NCBI RefSeq assembly: GCF_029961185.1
Contig: NZ_JASBQQ010000004.1
Span: 248,001-312,000, forward strand
DNA length: 64,000 bases
Source of the DNA: Albidovulum aestuarii
GTDB taxonomy: Bacteria > Pseudomonadota > Alphaproteobacteria > Rhodobacterales > Rhodobacteraceae
Direction of reading: 5' to 3'
Shown piece by piece: positions 9,240 through 17,493 of the stretch. A model generated the notes under the pieces. It did no database searches and was not told the origin of the DNA. It saw nothing but the letters and a program-made list of their open reading frames with translations. Made by a program: the position numbers and the translations under genes. Positions within the stretch are counted from its first letter, which is position 1. Every line of letters begins with the position of its first letter.

Positions 9240-11261
9240 ATGCCCGATATTCCCGTCCGAACCAACTTTCCCCGAAAGATCCGCGAAATTGAGAACTGCT
9301 GGATCCCGATGCCCGACGGCACCAAGCTGGCAGCGCGGATCTGGCTTCCCGAGGATGCCGAGGCCGACCCGGTGCCCGCGATCCTTGAATACCTGCCCTA
9401 TCGCAAGCGCGACGGAACGGTGGAACGGGACCACCTGACCCATCCCTATTTCGCGGGCTTCGGTTATGCCGGGGTGCGGGTGGACATGCGCGGCACCGGC
9501 GACAGTGAGGGCGTGTGCAAAGGCGAATACCTGTTGCAGGAGCAGGACGATTGCCTTGCCGTGATCGAATGGCTCGCCGCCCAGCCCTGGTGTTCCGGCA
9601 AGGTGGGCATGATCGGGATCAGCTGGGGCGGGTTCAACGGCTTGCAGGTCGCCGCGCGGCGACCGCCCGCACTTGGTGCGGTGATTTCGCTCTGTTCGAC
9701 CGACGACCGCTATGCCGATGACATTCACTTCATGGGCGGCGCCTGCCTGACCGACAAGCTGGCATGGGGCGCGACCGCCTTTGCCATCGCCCACACTCCG
9801 CCTGACCCGGCGATCGTCGGCGAAAGGTGGAGGGACATGTGGAAGGAACGGCTGGAGGGCAACGGTCTCTGGATGCTCGACTGGTTCCGGCACCAGCGGC
9901 GCGACGACTTCTACCGCCATGGCTCGGTCTGCGAGAACTATGCCGACATCAAAGTGCCGGTCTATGCGGTCGGCGGTTATGCGGACGGCTATACCAATCC
10001 GATCTTCCGGATGATGGAGCATCTGCCGGGGCCACGTAAGGCGCTGGTGGGGCCCTGGGCGCACAAATATCCGCATTTTGCCACGCCCGCGCCGCGCATT
10101 GGCTTCCTGCAGGAATGCCTGCGCTGGTGGGACCAGCATCTGAAGGGGATCGAGACCGGCATCATGGATGAACCGATGATGCGGCTCTGGATGCAGGACC
10201 CGGTCGCGCCCAGCCCCTATGCGGTGGACCGCCCGGGACGCTGGCTGGGTCTGACCGGATGGCCGCGGACCGGGCAGGAGTTGCGCGTGCTGCATGTCGC
10301 GCCAGACGGAATGCACGATACGGCTCCGGCAGATGCCGGGCCGATTACGCTCTGTTCACCCGAAAACGCGGGCTCTGCGGCCCAGACATGGTGCATCTAC
10401 GGCACCGGTCCTGACGGGGCACTGGACCAGAACACTGAAGCAGGGCGGATGTCGTTCTTCGAAACCGCGCCCATTGCCGAAGACATGGAGATCCTCGGCT
10501 TCCCGCTTTTGAAGACCCGCGTGGTCAGCGATGTGCCGCAGGCGAACCTCGCCGCAGTTCTGTCGATGGTCGCGCCGGATGGCAGCGCGCGGCTGGTCTG
10601 TTTCGGGGTGCTTAACCTCACGCACCGCAACAGCCATTCCGACCCCGAACCGCTGCCAACAGGCACGCCGGTCGATGCGGTGGTGCAACTGAACGTGATT
10701 GGCCAGCGGATACCGGCGGGCTACAAGCTCCGGCTCGCGCTCGCCACGGCCTATTGGCCGATCATCTGGCCCTCGGCGGAAAAGGCGACGCTCTCCCTCA
10801 CTGATACGCGGCTGGAACTGCCACTGCACGACCGGACGCATGACGGGCCGGAACTGCCGGCCTTTGGCCCTGCCGAAGGTGCGGCCCCGCTTCGTACCGA
10901 GACCATTGAGGCGGGATCAGGCCACAGGACCCTGACGAAAGACTATGCCACGGGGATCGAGACCTATACCCGCTACGGCGACACCGGGCGGGTGCGGCAT
11001 CTGCACACAGACATGACCGTCCGCTATGTCGATGAAGACCAGTTCCGCATTCACCCGGACGATCCGAACTCGGCTACGGCGACGATGCGCTGGCACAAAT
11101 CCTACGGGCGCGGGGACTGGCAGGCGGAGGTCGCGGTGTCGGTCAAAGTCGCGGCTTTGCGGGACGTCTGGCAGATCGACGCACGGCTGGAGGCGCGGGA
11201 CGGTGATGGGCTCGTTTCCGAAAAAACGTGGTCTGAGGCGGTTCCGAGAGATCTTGTCTGA
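9240..11261 (+). CDS. CocE/NonD family hydrolase (module A, second copy)
   Basis: A 673-residue paralogue of the preceding gene, separated by three bases. Triad motifs: Ser in GISWGGFNGLQVAARRPPA, Asp in AVGGYADGYTN, His in VGPWAHKYPH. The C-terminal jelly-roll domain is complete. It is closer in sequence to the module B CocE (GISWGGFNGLQ is identical) than to its direct neighbour, so the tandem pair is unlikely to be a very recent duplication. Two hydrolases in one operon suggest two bond types or two related substrates. No signal peptide. Confidence 0.92.
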   Translation: MPDIPVRTNFPRKIREIENCWIPMPDGTKLAARIWLPEDAEADPVPAILEYLPYRKRDGTVERDHLTHPYFAGFGYAGVRVDMRGTGDSEGVCKGEYLLQEQDDCLAVIEWLAAQPWCSGKVGMIGISWGGFNGLQVAARRPPALGAVISLCSTDDRYADDIHFMGGACLTDKLAWGATAFAIAHTPPDPAIVGERWRDMWKERLEGNGLWMLDWFRHQRRDDFYRHGSVCENYADIKVPVYAVGGYADGYTNPIFRMMEHLPGPRKALVGPWAHKYPHFATPAPRIGFLQECLRWWDQHLKGIETGIMDEPMMRLWMQDPVAPSPYAVDRPGRWLGLTGWPRTGQELRVLHVAPDGMHDTAPADAGPITLCSPENAGSAAQTWCIYGTGPDGALDQNTEAGRMSFFETAPIAEDMEILGFPLLKTRVVSDVPQANLAAVLSMVAPDGSARLVCFGVLNLTHRNSHSDPEPLPTGTPVDAVVQLNVIGQRIPAGYKLRLALATAYWPIIWPSAEKATLSLTDTRLELPLHDRTHDGPELPAFGPAEGAAPLRTETIEAGSGHRTLTKDYATGIETYTRYGDTGRVRHLHTDMTVRYVDEDQFRIHPDDPNSATATMRWHKSYGRGDWQAEVAVSVKVAALRDVWQIDARLEARDGDGLVSEKTWSEAVPRDLV

Positions 11262-11301
11262 ACACGACCGGCGTGACCCCGCGGCGAATGGAGGAGTGTG
11301 A

Positions 11302-12162
11302 ATGGGTGCATTTCCCGACTTTGGGCCGGGCGTGGAGATCCACAGCCTGACCGCCAACGGCGTCACGATGCGGGTCGCGATCGAGGGCAGTGGCCCCGAA
11401 ATCGTGTTCATCCCTGGCGGGGACACCACTGCCGAGGGCTATTCCCAGCAATTCGCGCGGCTCCGCGACAGTTTCCGCTGCATCTCCTACGACCCGCGCG
11501 GCGCTGGGGCCACGACCTCGCCGCCCGCGCCATGGACGATGGCCGACTACGCCCGCGACTGCGCGGCGGTGATCGACGCCTTCTGTGGCGGCCCGGCCAT
11601 TGTCTGCGGTCTGTCTCTCGGCGGGTTGGTGACACAGCAGACGGCCATCGACTTCCCCGACAAGGTCCGGCTCGCCATCCCGATGGGAACCTCGGCCTAT
11701 ATCGACGGCTTCACCCGTGACTGGATGCAGGCCGAGATTGACCTGCGCAAGGACGGGATCGTGCTACCCGACTATTTCCTCGCCCCGCATTACGCGCCCT
11801 ATGCCTTCCCGGCCAAGGCCCTTGGCGATCCCATCCTCTGGGCCGAGATCAAGGCTGCCTATACCGAACGGTTCCGCGACCGGAACCCGAAAGACCTGAT
11901 CGACCAGTGGGAATCCTGCCTGGAGTTCGACTGCCGGGAGGGCCTGAAGACCTGTCCCGTGCCGATCCATGTCATTGCGTTTTCCGAGGATGTTCAGACC
12001 CCGCCCGCCATGTGCAAGGTGGTCTCCGACCTCGCGCCAAAAGGCGTGCTGCACGAGATCCCCGGCCTCGGCCATGTCTCGGTCGCCCGGCACCGGCCCG
12101 ATATCGTCGCGGCAAAACTGCGCGATATCATTTCAGAGGAGCTGGCGCATGCGGCGAGCTGA
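11302..12162 (+). CDS. Alpha/beta hydrolase
   Basis: A 286-residue single-domain alpha/beta hydrolase. The oxyanion region is IVFIPGGDTTAEGYS, the nucleophile elbow GLSLGGLVTQQ, the acid is in HVIAFSEDVQTPP and the base is His in PGLGHVSVARHR. This is a standard Ser-Asp-His enzyme. It lies 40 bases after the second CocE gene and 27 before the M81 peptidase gene, in the same operon. It may cleave a product of the CocE step, such as a lactone or ester, but nothing in the sequence fixes the substrate. Confidence 0.88.
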   Translation: MGAFPDFGPGVEIHSLTANGVTMRVAIEGSGPEIVFIPGGDTTAEGYSQQFARLRDSFRCISYDPRGAGATTSPPAPWTMADYARDCAAVIDAFCGGPAIVCGLSLGGLVTQQTAIDFPDKVRLAIPMGTSAYIDGFTRDWMQAEIDLRKDGIVLPDYFLAPHYAPYAFPAKALGDPILWAEIKAAYTERFRDRNPKDLIDQWESCLEFDCREGLKTCPVPIHVIAFSEDVQTPPAMCKVVSDLAPKGVLHEIPGLGHVSVARHRPDIVAAKLRDIISEELAHAAS

Positions 12163-12189
12163 CGCCCCGCGCAGCAAAGATGGTCAGCG

Positions 12190-13683
12190 ATGACCCGGAT
12201 CGCGATCGCCGGTTTTCAGCACGAAACAAATACCTTCACACCCGGTCGCGCGGGCATGGCGGAGTTCGAAATGGCCGACAGCTGGCCCGCGCTCCTCACC
12301 GGCACCGAGGTTATCGAAGGCACGCGCGGCATGAACCTGCCCATCGCCGGTTTCGCGGCTGCCGCCGGCGTGGTTCCCGGTCTCACGCTCGTCCCGATCC
12401 TTTGGTGCGCCGCCGAACCGTCCGGCCCGGTGACCGACGACGCCTTCGACGTGATTGTCGGCCGTATCGTCGACGGCGTGCGGCAGGCAGGCGCGGTCGA
12501 TGCGGTCTATCTGGACCTGCATGGCGCGATGGTCACGGAAAGCCTTGAGGATGGCGAGGGCGAACTGCTCCGCCGGTTGTGCGATCAGGTCGGTCCCGAT
12601 TTGCCGGTCGTCGTCAGCCTCGACCTGCATGCCAATCTGACCGCCGAGATGGTGCGGCACACGAATGCCATCTGCATCTATCGGACCTATCCCCATCTCG
12701 ACATGGCCGAAACCGGCGCGCGCGCTTTCGCTGCCCTTCAGGCCCAACTGAGAGGTCAGAGGCCTGCAAAGGCGTTTCGACAGGTGCCCTATCTCGTGCC
12801 GCTTCACGCCCAGCACACGGGCAGCGATCCGGCGCGGGCTCTTTATGCAGGGCTTGACCGGTTTACGGACGGGCCATCGACCTACGCCGAACTCGCGCTT
12901 GGATTCACCGCCGCCGACATCGCGGATGCCGGACCCGCTATCGTCGCTTATGCGCCCTCGGAAAGTGAAGCCAACAGGATGGCCGATACCGTCCTCGCGG
13001 ATATGCTTGCGGTCGAGTCCCGGGTCGACTGCACACTTCTGTCTCCCGCAGTCGCCGTCGCCCGTGCCATGGCCGCGCCGCCGGGGCGACCGGTGGTGAT
13101 CGCCGATGTGCAGGACAATCCCGGCGCGGGGGGAACGGCGGACACGACGGGGCTTCTGCGGGCACTGGTCGATCTGGGCGCGACAGGCGCGATCCTCGGC
13201 CTGATGCACGATCCCGAATTGGCCAGGACAGCGCATCATGCCGGGGCAGGGGCGGTCATAGCGGGCGCGATGGGTGGCCGGTCGGGCATACCGGGCGACA
13301 GGCCCTTCATCGGGCAGTTCCGCGTCGAAACACTCAGCGACGGTCAGTGTCACTATACCGGCGAGATGTATGGTGGAGGCGTGGCGACCTTGGGTCCGAG
13401 CGCGGTGCTGCGGGTGATCGACGGTAATAGTGACGTCCGCGTCGTCGTCACCTCGATCCGCAACCAGTGCCTCGACCGCGCGCAGTTCACCCATTTTGGC
13501 CTCAGGCCTGAAGCGGCGCGTATCGTTTGCGTCAAAAGCACGGCCCATTTCCGGGCCGATTTTGAACCGCTGGCCCGAGAGATTCTACTGGTAAACGCCC
13601 CCGGTACATTTCCCTGCGTTCTATCGGATGTTGTCTACAAGAAGCTGCGCCCCGGTGTGCGGCTTGGTCCATCAGCCCGCTGA
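12190..13683 (+). CDS. M81 family metallopeptidase (MlrC-like)
   Basis: A 497-residue cytoplasmic zinc enzyme of the M81 family, named after microcystinase C, which degrades linear peptides. Landmarks: N-terminal AGFQHETNTFTPGRAG, LDLHGAMVTES, then the metal site SLDLHANLT with a second His 22 residues later in YRTYPHLDMAETG, and the C-terminal domain starting near PVVIADVQDNPGAGGTADTT. MlrC-like genes often sit beside Dpp-type importers, as here. Real substrates of most family members are unknown. The next gene is 180 bases away, so the first transcript may end here. Confidence 0.9.
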   Translation: MTRIAIAGFQHETNTFTPGRAGMAEFEMADSWPALLTGTEVIEGTRGMNLPIAGFAAAAGVVPGLTLVPILWCAAEPSGPVTDDAFDVIVGRIVDGVRQAGAVDAVYLDLHGAMVTESLEDGEGELLRRLCDQVGPDLPVVVSLDLHANLTAEMVRHTNAICIYRTYPHLDMAETGARAFAALQAQLRGQRPAKAFRQVPYLVPLHAQHTGSDPARALYAGLDRFTDGPSTYAELALGFTAADIADAGPAIVAYAPSESEANRMADTVLADMLAVESRVDCTLLSPAVAVARAMAAPPGRPVVIADVQDNPGAGGTADTTGLLRALVDLGATGAILGLMHDPELARTAHHAGAGAVIAGAMGGRSGIPGDRPFIGQFRVETLSDGQCHYTGEMYGGGVATLGPSAVLRVIDGNSDVRVVVTSIRNQCLDRAQFTHFGLRPEAARIVCVKSTAHFRADFEPLAREILLVNAPGTFPCVLSDVVYKKLRPGVRLGPSAR

Positions 13684-13863
13684 GATACTGCCGCCGATGG
13701 TCGGCCGCCAAACCAGTCTAGACACCTCTGTACCAAATATCCGCACAGAAGACTGCATTATGTATTTATCAATAGGATTGACTCCGTTCACATATGTACG
13801 GAAAGGTGATACAGAAGGCCGGTGGAACGCCGTTCAGCGGCGGCAAGGATGGGGGGATACCGC
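13684..13863 (+). promoter_or_regulatory. AT-rich gap before the DMGDH-like gene, probable promoter region
   Basis: This 180-base gap holds an AT-rich patch (about 13730-13800) and a perfect palindrome ACATATGT at 13790-13797. A TTGACT at 13778 has no well-spaced -10 partner that I can see. A second promoter for 13864-19694, possibly under the TetR regulator at its end, would be placed here. Confidence 0.3.
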
Positions 13864-16266
13864 ATGAAGTCGCACTACAGGGTCGTCGTGATCGGGGGTG
13901 GGGTTGTCGGGACCTCGGTGCTCTATCATCTGGCCAAGCTGGGATGGACCGATGTCTGCCTGATCGAACGTTCTGTGCTGACGGCGGGATCGTCCTGGCA
14001 CGCAGCGGGCGGGTTTCATGCCCTGAACGCCGATCCGAACATTGCCTCATTGCAGGCCTATACCATCGACCTCCTGAGCGAGATCGAGAAGGAAAGCGGC
14101 CAGTCGGTCGGTATGCATATGACAGGCGGCATGACGCTGGCCGGAACGCCCGACCGCTGGGAATGGTTGCAATCCGCCTACCGCACCTTCCAGTCCATCG
14201 GCATCGAGGACGTGCGACTGATCACGCCCGAGGAAGCCAGGGAAAAGTGTCCGGTGATGTCCACCCACGGTATCCTTGGCGGCATGTGGGCGGATCGCGA
14301 GGGCTATGTCGATACGACCGGCACAGTGCAGGCCTATGCCGGTGCTGCGAAAAAGCGCGGCGCGACGGTGATCGAACATAACCGCGTGCTGGAACTGAAC
14401 CAGACGGCAGAGGGCTGGCAGGTCGTGACCGAAAAGGGCACCGTCACCTGCGAACATGTCGTCAATGCCGCCGGTCTCTGGGCCAAGCAGGTGGGTCGGA
14501 TGGCGGGAATCGAACTGCCGGTCTCGCCCCTGAACCACCACTACCTGATCACAGAGACGATCCCTGAGATCGCCGAACTGGATCACGAGGTGCCGCTGGT
14601 CGTCGACCTCGAAGGCTTCACCTATATGCGGCAGGACCAGAAGGGGATGCTTCTGGGCATCTACGAGATTGACCACCAGCACTGGATGATGGATGGCGCG
14701 CCGTGGGAATACGGGTTCCAGTTGCAGCAGGAAGACCCCGACCGGATCGAGCGTGAACTGATCCTGGGGTTTGAGCGTTACCCGGTCCTGCAGAAGGTCG
14801 GGATCAAGACCTGGGTCAATGGTGCCTTCACCTTCTCGCCCGACGGCAACCCGCTGGTCGGCCCTGTGCGCGGCAAGCCCGGCTACTGGTGCGCCTGCGC
14901 GGTCATGGCGGGCTTCCTGCAGGGCGGCGGTGTCGGCAAGAGCCTTGCCGAATGGATCATCGAGGGCGAGCCGGAGGCGGATATCTTCGGCATGGATGTG
15001 GCGCGTTACGGTGCCTTTGCCGAGAACAAGGAGTTCATTCGCCAGACCACGGGACAGTTCTATACCCGCCGCTTCGTGATGACCTATCCGAATGAACAGC
15101 TTCCTGCCGGCCGTCCACTGAAAATGGCACCGGCTTATAGCGAGATGACAGCGGCCGGGTGCAAATGGGGCGCGAGTTACGGGCTGGAGCTGCCGCTGTA
15201 CTTCGCACCTGAGGGGTTTGAGGAAAAGCCAACGCTGAAACGGTCGAACGCCTTCCCGCTCGTGGCTGAGGAATGCCGCGCGGTGCGCGAGGCGGTGGGG
15301 CTTCTCGACATATCGGGTTTTTCTCGGTTTGAGGTGAAAGGCCCGGGGGCAGAAGCCTGGCTCGACCGGGTCATGGCCTGCAAATTGCCCGGCCCGGGCC
15401 GCGCACGGCTGGCGCCGATGCTGTCGGAGGCGGGCAAGCTGAAGGGCGACCTGACCGTCTTCAACTGGGGCGACGGCACCTGGTGGATCATGGGCAGCTA
15501 CTACCTGCGCGCCTGGCATATGCGCTGGTTCGCCGACCATGCGGGCACCGGCGTGATTCTGCGCGACATCTCGGACGCGACGGTCGGATTCAGCCTGTCC
15601 GGCCCGAAGAGCCGTGCGGTGATCGAAAAACTGACCGATGGCCCGATCGGCGACCTGCCCTTCATGGGCTGCAGCACCTTCGATATTGGCCTGATCCGGA
15701 CCAAGGTCGGCCGCCTGTCGGTCACCGGCGAGCTTGGCTATGAAATCCACTGCGGCGCGGCCGAACATATCGCGCTCCGACGGCTGCTGTTGGAGGCGGG
15801 CGCCGGTCATGGCCTGCGCGAGGTTGGCTTCAACGCACTCCTGTCGCTCCGGCTGGAAAAGTCCTTCGGGATCTGGAGCCGGGAATTCACTCAGGCCTAC
15901 ACGCCCGGCGAAACCGGCATGGACCGCTGGATCGCCTGGGACAAGGGAGAGTTCATCGGCAAGACAGCGGCCGGGGCCGAACGCAAGGCAGGGCCGTCAC
16001 GGCGCGTCGTGATGCTGGAAGTGGATGCGACGGATGCCGATGCCTCGGGCTATGAACCGATCTGGCAAAACGGTAACCGGGTCGGCTTCGTCACCTCGGG
16101 CGGATACGGCCATACGATGGGTAAGTCCTACGCGCTTGCGATGATCGACAAGGGCGCGAACGAGGTCGGGACGAAACTCACGACACATATCGTCGGCCAG
16201 GAACGGCAGGCTTGCGTGATTGCCGCCTCTCCCTATGACCCGGACGGTATGGCGATGCGAGGATGA
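13864..16266 (+). CDS. FAD-dependent oxidoreductase fused to GcvT domain (dimethylglycine/sarcosine dehydrogenase-like)
   Basis: An 800-residue two-part enzyme. Residues 1 to about 385 form a DAO-type FAD domain with the dinucleotide motif VVVIGGGVVGTSVLYHLAKL and GSSWHAAGG, the place where DMGDH-type enzymes attach FAD covalently to His. About 430-800 is a GcvT/aminomethyltransferase-like domain that passes the one-carbon unit to tetrahydrofolate (LLDISGFSRFEVKGPGAEAW, GELGYEIHCG, LEKSFGIWSREFTQ). Expected reaction: oxidative N-demethylation of a methylated glycine-like amine. ATG 13864 was chosen because the FAD motif follows at once and a purine-rich site precedes it. Exact substrate is unknown. 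Confidence 0.88.
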   Translation: MKSHYRVVVIGGGVVGTSVLYHLAKLGWTDVCLIERSVLTAGSSWHAAGGFHALNADPNIASLQAYTIDLLSEIEKESGQSVGMHMTGGMTLAGTPDRWEWLQSAYRTFQSIGIEDVRLITPEEAREKCPVMSTHGILGGMWADREGYVDTTGTVQAYAGAAKKRGATVIEHNRVLELNQTAEGWQVVTEKGTVTCEHVVNAAGLWAKQVGRMAGIELPVSPLNHHYLITETIPEIAELDHEVPLVVDLEGFTYMRQDQKGMLLGIYEIDHQHWMMDGAPWEYGFQLQQEDPDRIERELILGFERYPVLQKVGIKTWVNGAFTFSPDGNPLVGPVRGKPGYWCACAVMAGFLQGGGVGKSLAEWIIEGEPEADIFGMDVARYGAFAENKEFIRQTTGQFYTRRFVMTYPNEQLPAGRPLKMAPAYSEMTAAGCKWGASYGLELPLYFAPEGFEEKPTLKRSNAFPLVAEECRAVREAVGLLDISGFSRFEVKGPGAEAWLDRVMACKLPGPGRARLAPMLSEAGKLKGDLTVFNWGDGTWWIMGSYYLRAWHMRWFADHAGTGVILRDISDATVGFSLSGPKSRAVIEKLTDGPIGDLPFMGCSTFDIGLIRTKVGRLSVTGELGYEIHCGAAEHIALRRLLLEAGAGHGLREVGFNALLSLRLEKSFGIWSREFTQAYTPGETGMDRWIAWDKGEFIGKTAAGAERKAGPSRRVVMLEVDATDADASGYEPIWQNGNRVGFVTSGGYGHTMGKSYALAMIDKGANEVGTKLTTHIVGQERQACVIAASPYDPDGMAMRG

Positions 16267-16267
16267 G

Positions 16268-17488
16268 ATGAAAGGGCTGGAATCCGATTTCAACGCACTG
16301 ACCAGCGCGCGCTTCCGCGCCGATCCCTATCCGATACTGGCGCATATGCGTGAGCATCACCCGGTCTTCCGGCTCTCACCGGGTCTGACGGAAAGCTGGC
16401 ACGTCTTTCGGTATGACGATGTGCGGGACCTCTTGCTGAAACCTGATCTCTTCTCCTCGGACCGCAGTCTGCAGGGGGGTGGCGATCTGGCCGACGCCAA
16501 TGTCGCGTTCCTTTTCAACAACATGATCTCAGCCGCGGGCGAAAAGCACCGCCGCCTGAGAATGCTGGCCAATCGTGTGTTCATGGCCAAGGCCATCGAG
16601 GCCCTTCGCCCGGCGGTCGAGACCGTGGTTGAGGAACGGATCGCGTTTGCCCTGTCAGCCGATGAATTTGACCTGGTGGAAGATTTTGCCGCGCATATCA
16701 CCGTGGCCATGATCTGTGCCGTCCTCGGCTTGCCGAAGGCCGATATGGCACGCATCCGCGGCTGGACGGCGGTTCTGGGTGATAATTCCGGCGCGGTTAC
16801 ATGGCTGGAGAAGATGGAACCCGCGCTTGCGGAACGCGGTCGCCGGGCCGCGGAGGAAATGACAGCCTATTTCCGCGACTTCCTGTCTCGCCCTGCCGCA
16901 GGTGACAGCCTGCTCGCGACATTCCGCGACCTTGAGGTCGAAGGCGAGAGGCTGTCCGAGGGGGAGCTTCTGTCGATGGCCATGCTTCTTCTTCTGGCCG
17001 GGAATGAGACGACGACGAACCTCATCACCAATTTCGTGCGCCTGCTTGATGGCTTTCCCGTGGAGGCCGCACGGCTCCGGGCAGACCCTGACATGACCGA
17101 CGGTGCGGTTGACGAAACGTTGCGCATGAGAAACTCGATCCGGAATATCGATCGCTTCGCCTTGCAGGACATGGAGATGCACGGGGTCACGATCCCGAAG
17201 GGCGGCCGCGTCGTGGTCTGGCTGACGGCTGCGAACCGCGATCCGCAGGTTTTCGACGCGCCGGATGACTTTCAGCCAGACCGCACGCCCAATCGTCACC
17301 TCGCCTTCGGACAGGGGATGCATATGTGCCTTGGCGCCTCGCTTGCGCGGCTGGAAACCCGCATCGCGGCCCGGGCTATCCTGACGCAAACTTCGGCGAT
17401 CGAACTGACGGGACCCGCCGAGCTTGGCGTTAACGCCAATTTCGACAACGTGACGCGCCAGATGGTGCGGTTCCACGGAAGGGGTTAG
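16268..17488 (+). CDS. Cytochrome P450
   Basis: A 406-residue soluble bacterial P450. The I-helix oxygen motif AGNETT is at residues 244-249, ExxR is in DETLRMRN, and the haem-binding loop AFGQGMHMCLGASLARLE places the Cys ligand at residue 354. It starts one base after the DMGDH-like stop. The sharp start at ATG 16268 avoids a spurious upstream extension into that gene. No ferredoxin or ferredoxin reductase is encoded nearby, so redox partners must come from elsewhere. In this context it may hydroxylate or N-dealkylate the module's substrate (inference). Confidence 0.93.
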   Translation: MKGLESDFNALTSARFRADPYPILAHMREHHPVFRLSPGLTESWHVFRYDDVRDLLLKPDLFSSDRSLQGGGDLADANVAFLFNNMISAAGEKHRRLRMLANRVFMAKAIEALRPAVETVVEERIAFALSADEFDLVEDFAAHITVAMICAVLGLPKADMARIRGWTAVLGDNSGAVTWLEKMEPALAERGRRAAEEMTAYFRDFLSRPAAGDSLLATFRDLEVEGERLSEGELLSMAMLLLLAGNETTTNLITNFVRLLDGFPVEAARLRADPDMTDGAVDETLRMRNSIRNIDRFALQDMEMHGVTIPKGGRVVVWLTAANRDPQVFDAPDDFQPDRTPNRHLAFGQGMHMCLGASLARLETRIAARAILTQTSAIELTGPAELGVNANFDNVTRQMVRFHGRG

Positions 17489-17493
17489 GGAGC

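Noticed and set aside
14047-15810. 587-codon antisense frame under the DMGDH-like gene
   Set aside because: Shadow of a real gene with clear FAD and GcvT motifs on the other strand; no ribosome site or family match.
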